Shown: positions 6,823 through 14,002 of the stretch, one piece after another | How positions within the stretch are numbered: the stretch's first letter is position 1 | How the letters are laid out: every line of letters begins with the position of its first letter | DNA from: Pseudomonadota bacterium | GTDB lineage: Bacteria; Pseudomonadota; Gammaproteobacteria; Burkholderiales; Burkholderiaceae_D | Direction of reading: 5' to 3' | Assembly (NCBI GenBank): GCA_023449275.1 | Contig: JAEXJM010000024.1 | Span: 1-14,507, forward strand | Length of the DNA stretch: 14,507 bases | The notes under the pieces: model-generated | What the model saw: the letters and a program-made list of their open reading frames with translations, nothing else | Database searches by the model: none | What the model was told of the DNA's origin: nothing | Translations under genes and position numbers: made by a program

Positions 6823-6827
6823 TTGAA
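6799..6827 (-). promoter_or_regulatory. Opposing sigma70-type promoter for the hutX operon
   Basis: On the minus strand -35 TTCAAA (6827-6822, 4/6) and -10 TACAAT (6804-6799, 5/6) are separated by exactly 17 bases. The elements interleave with those of the plus-strand promoter, so the two polymerases would compete for nearly the same DNA. The predicted start near 6792 leaves a leader of about 120 AT-rich bases before hutX. Confidence 0.65.
6802..6820. promoter_or_regulatory. Fur box controlling both divergent heme operons
   Basis: The 19 bases match 16 of 19 positions of the classical Fur consensus GATAATGATAATCATTATC. In the 7-1-7 view, TGAGAATCATTATCA (6807-6821) differs from TGATAATCATTATCA at one base. 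It overlaps the -10 and spacer of the plus-strand promoter and the -10 and spacer of the minus-strand promoter, so one Fur-Fe dimer pair should repress both directions when iron is plentiful. Confidence 0.9.
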
Positions 6828-6894
6828 GTGTTTTTACAGACCACCCCGATAAAAATCGGTCAGGTGACAACCAGATCAGTTCAGTTTTGGAAAA

Positions 6895-7740
6895 ATGGCA
6901 ACGCAAAATCCAACCGTTTTCGAACCCCGGCATATCGACAGCCTCCCCCGAGCGCTCATTCAATCCCTGATCGGAGGTGTCCTGTTCCTGCATGGCATCC
7001 TGATCGTGATGGCTCTTCAAAACATTCCACTTGTCGAACTGGGAGGCAATGGCGGAGGCGGAAGCTCTGCCCTTTACGTATCGGTCTTGCAGGGGGTTCC
7101 TGCCACCAGAACTGTACACGCACAGCCATCCACATCAACCGAAAAAACCGTAGCTGCAAAAGAAAAACCCCGGTCGGGACTGATTACCACCTCATCGGCA
7201 ACGAGCCGAACGGCACAGACAGCGCAAGCGATTGAAAACAAAGCCGACAAACCCTCAGAAGCGAATACCCTGAAACAGCAGATTACTCCGGACACCCGTG
7301 CTCCGGCTTCCCCTCAAGCGAAATCAGGATCAGACAATTCGGCATCCAATGGTGCAGGCACAGGCGTCGAAGAGGGTAAAAGCACCGGCTCCGGACAGGG
7401 AGAAGGAACCGGCAACAGCGTCGGTTCGGGAGGATCGGGCAATGGCCCTGCCCGCTCGGTTTCCCTGTCGCAGCTGAGATACAAACGGGCAGTCAAACCC
7501 GAATACCCTGCCCGCTCCATCCAGCGCCACGAAACCGGACAGGTCAATGTCCGTGTCGTCGTCGATGCGGCAGGCCGTGTCCACGCTGCCAAAGTCGTCA
7601 GCAGTTCAGGCTTCGAGCGTCTGGATGAGGCCGCATTGAAAGCCGCCCGTCGCAGCACTTTCCATCCCTATATGGAACATGGCCGTCCGATATTCGCCAT
7701 GGCCATCATCCCCTACCGTTTCAACCTGAATAACCGCTAA
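6895..7740 (+). CDS. tonB: TonB-family energy transducer
   Basis: A 281-residue TonB protein that spans the inner membrane and periplasm and passes proton-motive energy from ExbB/ExbD to the outer-membrane receptor. A single N-terminal membrane segment lies at about residues 20-42. The C-terminal TonB domain (about 187-281) carries the P-E-Y-P motif at 202-205 and the usual G-x-V-x-V-x-V-D-x-x-G-R-V pattern. The linker between them is unusual: about 90-186 is rich in Gly, Ser and Asn instead of the Pro-Glu/Pro-Lys repeats that stiffen classical TonB. The start is ATG 6895, with only a weak GGA before it. It is first in the Fur-controlled operon, 32 bases before exbB, so it probably serves this receptor rather than the whole cell. 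Confidence 0.93.
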   Translation: MATQNPTVFEPRHIDSLPRALIQSLIGGVLFLHGILIVMALQNIPLVELGGNGGGGSSALYVSVLQGVPATRTVHAQPSTSTEKTVAAKEKPRSGLITTSSATSRTAQTAQAIENKADKPSEANTLKQQITPDTRAPASPQAKSGSDNSASNGAGTGVEEGKSTGSGQGEGTGNSVGSGGSGNGPARSVSLSQLRYKRAVKPEYPARSIQRHETGQVNVRVVVDAAGRVHAAKVVSSSGFERLDEAALKAARRSTFHPYMEHGRPIFAMAIIPYRFNLNNR

Positions 7741-7772
7741 AAACCTTACACAAGAAAAGAAAGCAGCAAAAA

Positions 7773-8531
7773 ATGGAACCCAGCGTCAGCAACATCGGAT
7801 TTTCCCACTTTATCGCCCAAAGCGATTTCCTCGGCAAGGCCATTCTGGTCATCCTGATCGGCATGTCCGTCGTCTCATGGACACTCATCATCGTCAAAGG
7901 TATCGCCGGCTGGAAACGCAAACAGCACAGCAAGGAATTCCTCCAGTTTTTCTGGAATGCCAGTTCGCTGGATACGGTGCGTCATGAAATCCAGACGCAC
8001 GGCATCAAATGCCCTTTCTCCCATTTGACCGCCCACGCCCAACATGCCAGGGAACACCACGCCCATTATGGTGCATCCAAACTCTCTGAAGCAGGCAGCC
8101 AGCAGGAATTCGTCACCCGGACGATGCGAATGGTCATGGACGAAGACGCCGCCCGCCTTGAAAACGGTCTGACCGTTCTCGCCACCATCGGTTCCACCGC
8201 CCCGTTTATCGGCCTGTTCGGCACGGTCTGGGGCATTTACAACGCCCTGATCAACATCAGCGCCACTGGAGCAGGCACACTGGACAAGGTCGCCGGCCCC
8301 GTCGGCGAAGCCCTGATCATGACCGGCATCGGCCTTGCCGTCGCCATTCCGGCCGTCATCGGCTACAACTGGCTCGTACGCAGCAACAACGTCATGATGT
8401 CCAAGCTCGACACCTTTGCCAACGAACTCCTGACTTTCCTGACGACTGGCAAACTGTATTCCATCAACAGCGAGCCGACAGAAGAAAAAACATCTGCCGA
8501 GTCCGTCGTCCATAACATCAAACGGGGCTGA
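7773..8531 (+). CDS. exbB: ExbB-family proton channel subunit
   Basis: A 252-residue ExbB/TolQ/MotA-family inner-membrane protein. It forms the pentameric channel around ExbD that powers TonB. Three membrane segments are seen at about residues 20-42, 132-160 and 176-201, with the large cytoplasmic loop between the first two, as expected. The signature G-S-T-A-P-F-I-G-L-F-G-T-V-W-G (140-154) is intact. The conserved threonines known as T148 and T181 in E. coli correspond to T151 and T184. Neighbouring exbD, tonB and receptor genes favour ExbB over TolQ. The ribosome site is not Shine-Dalgarno-like; the A-rich leader AAAAGAAAGCAGCAA (7755-7769) closely resembles that before the receptor gene. 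It ends 2 bases before exbD. Confidence 0.95.
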   Translation: MEPSVSNIGFSHFIAQSDFLGKAILVILIGMSVVSWTLIIVKGIAGWKRKQHSKEFLQFFWNASSLDTVRHEIQTHGIKCPFSHLTAHAQHAREHHAHYGASKLSEAGSQQEFVTRTMRMVMDEDAARLENGLTVLATIGSTAPFIGLFGTVWGIYNALINISATGAGTLDKVAGPVGEALIMTGIGLAVAIPAVIGYNWLVRSNNVMMSKLDTFANELLTFLTTGKLYSINSEPTEEKTSAESVVHNIKRG

Positions 8532-8533
8532 TC

Positions 8534-8953
8534 ATGGCATTCGGAGGATTCAACAACAAACCGAACCGTACTCCCATGGCGGAAATGAACATGGTTCCGT
8601 TAATCGACGTGATGCTCGTTCTGCTCGTCATCTTCATCGTAACGGCCCCGCTCCTGTCGCACTCGGTCAAAATCGAATTGCCGCAGGCCAGTTCAAAAAG
8701 CGTGGAATCGGCTCCCGCCAAAATCGACATCGCCATACAGTCGGATGGCGAGCTCCTGTACAACGGAAATTCCGTGAACAGGGAAACCGCCCAGGCGCTC
8801 TTTACCGAAGCGGCCAAAAAAGTACCCATGCCAGAAGTGCATATCTACGCCGACAAACATGCCGACTACCAATATGTCGCGCAAACGCTAACGGATGCCA
8901 GTCGGGCAGGACTGACAACCATTGGCTTCATCACAAGACCACAAGAGAAATAA
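8534..8953 (+). CDS. exbD: ExbD-family energy transduction subunit
   Basis: A 139-residue ExbD/TolR-family protein with a short cytoplasmic N-terminus, one membrane segment (about residues 22-43) and a periplasmic domain. The essential membrane aspartate is D25 in P-L-I-D-V-M-L-V-L-L, at the same number as in E. coli ExbD. Length matches the family (about 140). It starts 2 bases after exbB, with GGGG in the exbB tail serving as ribosome site, so ExbB and ExbD should be translated in a linked ratio. The context (tonB, heme-type receptor) supports ExbD over TolR. Confidence 0.95.
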   Translation: MAFGGFNNKPNRTPMAEMNMVPLIDVMLVLLVIFIVTAPLLSHSVKIELPQASSKSVESAPAKIDIAIQSDGELLYNGNSVNRETAQALFTEAAKKVPMPEVHIYADKHADYQYVAQTLTDASRAGLTTIGFITRPQEK

Positions 8954-8990
8954 TCAAATTTCCTCCCGATAAAAGAAAGTAACAGCAACA

Positions 8991-11303
8991 ATGAACAGAA
9001 AGATCACTACGCTTGGCCTTGGCCTTGTTTCTGCCACACTTTGCCTTGCGCCATTGGCACAGGCCCAGCAGGAAGAAACACCATCCGGAAAAACTCACGC
9101 TGTCACAAGCGAAATGAAAAAGGAAAACGACCATTCCCCTCAGGAAATGGGTGCGATCACCGTCACGGCAACCCGACAGGAAGAAAAAGTACTCGATGTA
9201 CCGGCAGTCGTCTCTGTCATCACCCGTGAACAGATAGAAGACCATAACGTCAACAACATCCAGGAACTGGTCCGCTACCAGCCCGGTGTCACCGTCAACC
9301 GGCAATCATCGGGTACCACACCGTTCGGCGGTCTTGGCGGATTCACCATCCGCGGAGTCGGTGGCAACCGTGTCCAGATCGTCGTCGACGGTGCACGCGT
9401 CATGGAAGCCAATGATGCCGGCAACCGCGATTTCGTTGACCTGTCCACGCTGAAAGCCGTAGAAATCCAGCGTGGCCCCGCCTCCGTTCTCTGGGGAGCC
9501 GATGCACTCGGCGGCATGGTGTCATACCAGACCCTGGACCCTGATGATCTCTTAAAAGGTCGACAACTCGGCGGACAGGCAAGCTACGGATATGACGGCA
9601 GCAATCATGCACATACCCAAAGCGCCATGGTGGCAGCCCAAATGAACCCCATTGCCCAGATACTGTTCGGCTACACCCATCGTACCTTTGAAGAAACCCG
9701 TTTGAAAAAAGCCCGTGCCGATGGCGGCCAATGGGGTTGCAACCGCAACTTTCTCGGTTGTGGCCGTTTCAACCCAACCGATGGCAAAGTCAACAATGCG
9801 TTGACGAAACTGGTCTTGCGTCCGAATTCCGATCATCAGATCAAACTGACAGGCGAACTCTTCAACTCCGATACCAGCATCAACCAGTTACACGACAGAG
9901 GTCTTCTTCCAAATGCCATGGGCACCTCCAGCACAGACAATGGCGATCGATTCAGGGATGAGAAAAAAAGCCGGTACCGCATCGCTCTGGAACATGACTG
10001 GGATATCCGTTCCTCCGCAGTGGACAACATGACCTGGCGCCTTTCATATTCTCCACAAAAACGTTCGCTTTTCGACCGGCGCTGGTACACAGACCTCAAA
10101 AGCCCCAGTGTCCCTGTGTCCTACCACACGACAGGACATACCGATTACAGCCAGGATTTTCTCCAGGCAGACATCCAGTTGACGTCCAGCTTCGACCTCG
10201 GCAAAACGAGGCATAAACTGACCTACGGTTTTCAGGGCGACAGAACGGAAACCGACTACTACAATAAAAGCGTCAGCAACGACCTGACAAACGGCACGAC
10301 GAAAATAACGATCGGTGGTGGTTCCAACTTTGCCAACGCCAGAACCATACGTGCCGACCTGTACCTTCAGGATGAAATCAAACTGCTTGAAGACAAACTG
10401 ACCGTCACACCTGGTATCCGTCGTGCCCACTACTCCCTGGATCCGAAGCCGGATGAGCATTACTCCATCATCCCGGGAAGTGAACCCAAAAAAATCAGCG
10501 AAAACAAATGGTTGCCCCAACTGGGAGCCATCTTCAAGCTGACCGACCAGTATTCGGTATATGCCCGTTATGCAGAGGGTTTCAAAATGCCGACAGCCGA
10601 GCAGCTCTATACGTCCTACGATATGGTTTCCATGCAACTGGTACCCAATCCGAACCTGAAACCTGAAGAAGTCAAATCAATTGACGTCGGTTTCAGAGGC
10701 CAGTTTGACAAGGGCTGGTTCTCCGTCGGCGGTTTCTACAGCGATTACACCAACTTCATCCAGGGTCGCCAGCTGGTTCCGGGTACCGCAGCCACCTTTA
10801 CCTATCGTAATCTGGACAAAGTCAAACTCTGGGGTTTTGAAGCAGCCGCAGAATGGCAGCCTGCCCGTAACTGGGCCATCAATACCAGTGCGGTATACCA
10901 GCGCGGCAAACAATTAAGCGCTGAAAGCAATAACGCTTACGTTCCCTTCGATGACGCCTCTCCTTTGTCAGGCATACTCGGCATCAAATACGACATACCG
11001 AAATACGGCTTGTCCACACAGCTCATGGGGACATTTTCACAAGGCGTCAAGCGAGTCAGCGACCAGAAACGCTTCAAACCGGGTGGATATGCCGTATATG
11101 ACGGCTATCTCAACTGGCAGATAGACAAGACTTTCCGTGTGACCGCTTCGGTATTGAACATTTTCAACCGGCGTTACTTTGAAAGCACGGCATCCTCACA
11201 GGACAACACCCCGTCAAATCTCTCCGTCATGTATACCAATCCCCTGGAGCTCTATACAGGACTGGGGCGCACATTCGCCATAAGCGTTTCCGCAAATTTC
11301 TGA
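8991..11303 (+). CDS. TonB-dependent outer-membrane receptor, heme/hemoglobin type
   Basis: A 770-residue TonB-dependent receptor. A signal peptide (residues 1-25, cleavage after A-Q-A) is followed by a TonB-box-like A-I-T-V-T-A-T (55-61), then the plug with G-N-R-V-Q-I-V-V-D-G and E-I-Q-R-G-P-A-S-V-L-W-G, and a barrel ending in Phe as BAM substrates do. The heme-receptor region is present as F-K-M-P (531-534, in place of F-R-A-P) and N-P-N-L (553-556). The histidine usually found between these motifs is missing; Y540 and Y543 are there instead. In PhuR of Pseudomonas a tyrosine in this loop binds heme, as I recall. C250 and C257 may form a small disulfide loop outside the cell. It is fourth in the Fur-controlled operon, which supports heme as cargo; the exact ligand (heme, hemoglobin or other) is open. 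Confidence 0.9.
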   Translation: MNRKITTLGLGLVSATLCLAPLAQAQQEETPSGKTHAVTSEMKKENDHSPQEMGAITVTATRQEEKVLDVPAVVSVITREQIEDHNVNNIQELVRYQPGVTVNRQSSGTTPFGGLGGFTIRGVGGNRVQIVVDGARVMEANDAGNRDFVDLSTLKAVEIQRGPASVLWGADALGGMVSYQTLDPDDLLKGRQLGGQASYGYDGSNHAHTQSAMVAAQMNPIAQILFGYTHRTFEETRLKKARADGGQWGCNRNFLGCGRFNPTDGKVNNALTKLVLRPNSDHQIKLTGELFNSDTSINQLHDRGLLPNAMGTSSTDNGDRFRDEKKSRYRIALEHDWDIRSSAVDNMTWRLSYSPQKRSLFDRRWYTDLKSPSVPVSYHTTGHTDYSQDFLQADIQLTSSFDLGKTRHKLTYGFQGDRTETDYYNKSVSNDLTNGTTKITIGGGSNFANARTIRADLYLQDEIKLLEDKLTVTPGIRRAHYSLDPKPDEHYSIIPGSEPKKISENKWLPQLGAIFKLTDQYSVYARYAEGFKMPTAEQLYTSYDMVSMQLVPNPNLKPEEVKSIDVGFRGQFDKGWFSVGGFYSDYTNFIQGRQLVPGTAATFTYRNLDKVKLWGFEAAAEWQPARNWAINTSAVYQRGKQLSAESNNAYVPFDDASPLSGILGIKYDIPKYGLSTQLMGTFSQGVKRVSDQKRFKPGGYAVYDGYLNWQIDKTFRVTASVLNIFNRRYFESTASSQDNTPSNLSVMYTNPLELYTGLGRTFAISVSANF

Positions 11304-11313
11304 GGCAGACATC

Positions 11314-12219
11314 ATGACATCGACAGAAAAATCCTCTCCCGTTCCACATCCCCGAGGCACATGGCTCGATCCCATGACAGGCAAAATTCTGCCATTCCAG
11401 CCGCTGATGCAGGAAATGGCGGAAAAATCCGTCGTCATGTTAGGCGAAACACACGACATCGCGGAAGTCCATCGCTGGCAACTGCATGTCGCCGCCTCGA
11501 TATACGCGTTCCGTCCCCATATGATGATGGGTTTCGAAATGTTTCCCCGCCGCCTTCAACCCGTTCTGGATGAATGGGTAGACGGCAAACTCGACACGAA
11601 AACCTTTCTTGAAAAATCGGAATGGCTCGACGTCTGGGGATTTCCCGCCGAACTGTACCTTCCACTCTTTCATTTCTGCCGGCAAAACAAAATCCGGATG
11701 CTGGCGCTGAACTGCTACAGGGAACTGGTCACCCGCGTCGGCAAACTGGGATGGGATGCCATTCCGGAAGCCGAACGCGACGGCCTGACACCGGCCGCAC
11801 CGGCAACAAAAGCCTATTATGAACGCCTCGCAGGTTACAGGAAGCACGACCCCAAAACATCGTCTTCCACATCGGCACCGGATAAGGACCGGTTCATGCG
11901 CGCCATGCAAACCTGGGACCGGGCATTTGCCTGCAACACCGTTCATGCCTTGAATGAAATCCCGGAAAACGAACCGAAACCGATCGTCATCGGCATCATC
12001 GGACGCGGCCATCTGGAATACGGACAAGGTACGCCGTACCAGCTGGCCGACCTCGGTATGACCGACACGGCCGTATTACTGACCTCGGATAAACCGGAAT
12101 GGCACCCCGAACCCGACCGGAAAATGGCGGATGCCGTTTTCCGCATCGACATGCCCGAACCGCGGGCAGAACGGATCGCCATGCCGAAAAACCGTGAAAG
12201 CCAAAAAACCGAAAAATGA
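11314..12219 (+). CDS. ChaN-family heme-binding-type protein without signal peptide
   Basis: A 301-residue protein of the ChaN family (PF04187-type). Campylobacter ChaN is an iron-regulated lipoprotein that binds stacked hemes, and phuW of Pseudomonas heme loci encodes a relative. Family landmarks are L-G-E-T-H-D (43-48) and G-R-G-H-L-E-Y-G (230-237). Unlike ChaN, no hydrophobic N-terminal segment or lipobox cysteine is present: the N-terminus is polar and the family core begins by residue 40, so it should stay in the cytosol unless it binds a partner. The C-terminal tail is highly charged. The start ATG 11314 follows a TGAGG site at the receptor stop; the end shares ATGA with the ABC gene, implying a joint role. 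Function is inferred from family and context. Confidence 0.85.
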   Translation: MTSTEKSSPVPHPRGTWLDPMTGKILPFQPLMQEMAEKSVVMLGETHDIAEVHRWQLHVAASIYAFRPHMMMGFEMFPRRLQPVLDEWVDGKLDTKTFLEKSEWLDVWGFPAELYLPLFHFCRQNKIRMLALNCYRELVTRVGKLGWDAIPEAERDGLTPAAPATKAYYERLAGYRKHDPKTSSSTSAPDKDRFMRAMQTWDRAFACNTVHALNEIPENEPKPIVIGIIGRGHLEYGQGTPYQLADLGMTDTAVLLTSDKPEWHPEPDRKMADAVFRIDMPEPRAERIAMPKNRESQKTEK

Positions 12220-13943
12220 ACAACACCCTAAAACGCATTGCCTCCCTGACAACCCTGTGTATCAAGGGGCCCGGAGGCAAAATCGGCATCCTGTACTGTG
12301 TCATCGTTCTGGCCCTGAACCTTGTCGAGATCCAGCTTGCCCTCAAAATGATCACCTGGAACAAGGATTTCTTCAGTGCACTGGAAAAATACGACGCACA
12401 GGCCGCTCTCTGGCAAATAGGCATTTTCGCTATCCTTACCGCTGCCAGTGCGTCCCAGTACCTGATCGCCACCTACATCCGCCAACTCGTCCAGATCCGC
12501 TGGAGAACGACATTAACGCAGGCCTCGCTGGAAAGATGGTTTTCCAACAAGGCCTACTGGCATCTGAACACTGACGAAAATTCACCTCTGGACAATCCTG
12601 ACCAGCGTATCTCCGAAGACTGCCGCATCTTCGTGGACAGGCTGACCGGAAAAGTGCTCGATCTCTTCACCGGGCTTGTCGGATTGACCACCTACATCGC
12701 CCTGCTCTGGAAACTTTCGGCTTTCCCGATAGCCTTTACACTCTTCGGAACACCGATCGTCATCGAACATTACCTTGTCTGGGCCGCTCCGATCTACGTC
12801 CTCATTTCAAGTGGCCTCACCCACTGGATGGGCGCCCCATTGATGAAACTGAACGTCATCCAGCAGCACCGCGAAGCCGATATGCGTTTCGCGCTTGCCC
12901 GCCTGCGTGAATCGAAAGAAGCAGTCGCCCTTGAAAACGGCGAACAGGCTGAACGCGACATCATCGACAGGCGCTACAAGCGCATCCTTGAAAACTGGCG
13001 TCACCGGATCAACCGGGAATTCATACTCGGCATTTTCACCCGTCCCTACTACATGACCGTCCTGCGTATCCCCCTCTTTCTGGCCTTCCCTGCCTACCTG
13101 ATGGGATACGTCGCCCTGGGGGGGCTGATGCAGCTTGGTTCAGCCTTCACGCGGCTGGTTACCACCCTGTCCTGGTTCATCTTCTCATACAAGGAACTGG
13201 CAGAACTGTCCGCCACCGCCAACCGTCTCGCCTCCTTCATGCAACAGGCGGAAGAAATCGGCAAGGAACCGTCCCCGATTACATGGAAAAATGCACCAGC
13301 CGACCACCTGCACATCAGTGACCTGACCGTACGCGACCCTGCCGGGCAAAACCTGCTTCATATCCCCGAACTGGTCGTCAACCACGGTGAAGCCGTCTGG
13401 ATCGATGGCCCATCCGGCATCGGCAAATCCACCCTGTTGAAAGCCCTTTCCGGCATTTGGCCTCACTGTGACGGCCTTGTCGCCCTTCCTGACGGGAAAA
13501 AACTTTTCCTTCCGCAAAAAGCCTATCTCCCGCTCGGCAGTCTGGCCGAATGCATCGCCTATCCGGACAAGCCAACCGACATCAACCACATCCGTGAACT
13601 GATGAAACGGGTCGGCCTGACCTGCCCTCGCCATGAAGAACAGCTTACCCGCAGTGAACTCGGCAGCGATTACCGCCTTTCCGGTGGCGAGCAGCAACGG
13701 CTGATGGTCGCGCGAATCCTGGCGACACAGCCGGAATGGGTCTTCCTTGACGAAGCGACCAGTTCACTGGATGCCGAAGCGGAAGAACAACTGTATCGGC
13801 TGTTAAGAACGTCCCTGCCAAACACCGGGTTCATCGTCATTGCCCATCGTGAACCGAAAGGACTCGGCCAGTACCGGCGCATTGACCTTTGGGACAAACC
13901 CGGGAGAACCCGGAGGGAAGACCTGCATGTCGCGATAGCCTGA
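12216..13943 (+). CDS. SbmA/BacA/Rv1819c-type ABC transporter, fused permease and ATPase
   Basis: A 575-residue half transporter with an N-terminal membrane domain (about 1-340, ABC_membrane_2/SbmA_BacA type) and a C-terminal ATPase, expected to work as a homodimer in the inner membrane. Hydrophobic segments lie at about residues 25-45, 65-90, 150-175, 180-205 and 280-305. The region R-E-S-K-E-A-V-A-L-E-N-G-E after the fourth segment is typical of the group (YddA, BacA, Rv1819c). The ATPase has Walker A G398-P-S-G-I-G-K-S-T406, signature L488-S-G-G-E492, Walker B with D512 and E513, and switch histidine H544, so it should be active. Relatives import peptides, bleomycin or cobalamin despite an exporter-like fold. 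It is last in the Fur-controlled operon, coupled to the ChaN-like gene, where a heme permease would be expected. The substrate is not known. Confidence 0.9.
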   Translation: MNNTLKRIASLTTLCIKGPGGKIGILYCVIVLALNLVEIQLALKMITWNKDFFSALEKYDAQAALWQIGIFAILTAASASQYLIATYIRQLVQIRWRTTLTQASLERWFSNKAYWHLNTDENSPLDNPDQRISEDCRIFVDRLTGKVLDLFTGLVGLTTYIALLWKLSAFPIAFTLFGTPIVIEHYLVWAAPIYVLISSGLTHWMGAPLMKLNVIQQHREADMRFALARLRESKEAVALENGEQAERDIIDRRYKRILENWRHRINREFILGIFTRPYYMTVLRIPLFLAFPAYLMGYVALGGLMQLGSAFTRLVTTLSWFIFSYKELAELSATANRLASFMQQAEEIGKEPSPITWKNAPADHLHISDLTVRDPAGQNLLHIPELVVNHGEAVWIDGPSGIGKSTLLKALSGIWPHCDGLVALPDGKKLFLPQKAYLPLGSLAECIAYPDKPTDINHIRELMKRVGLTCPRHEEQLTRSELGSDYRLSGGEQQRLMVARILATQPEWVFLDEATSSLDAEAEEQLYRLLRTSLPNTGFIVIAHREPKGLGQYRRIDLWDKPGRTRREDLHVAIA

Positions 13944-13955
13944 ATTTTCGGGCAT

Positions 13956-13985
13956 AAAAAATGCAGGCCTTGAGCCTGCATTTTT
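13956..13985. terminator. Bidirectional terminator between the ABC gene and prmC
   Basis: ATGCAGGC (13961-13968) pairs with GCCTGCAT (13974-13981) around a 5-base loop, flanked by an A run on the left and a T run on the right. It works for both convergent transcripts: the heme operon on the plus strand, whose stop is 12 bases away, and prmC on the minus strand. Confidence 0.9.
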
Positions 13986-14002
13986 GTTTGAATCCGGTAC
14001 AA

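Noticed and set aside
6846..6859. Small hairpin in the tonB leader considered as attenuator or riboswitch
   Set aside because: Only a 5-bp stem with no T run and no recognised aptamer features.
6673..7119. 148-codon minus-strand frame covering the divergent promoter region and the start of tonB
   Set aside because: It runs through the Fur box and both promoters and antisense to tonB, has no family resemblance, and its end abuts hutX only by chance.
7875..8513. 212-codon minus-strand frame opposite exbB
   Set aside because: It is antisense to exbB, which has all family signatures; composition is that of a shadow frame.
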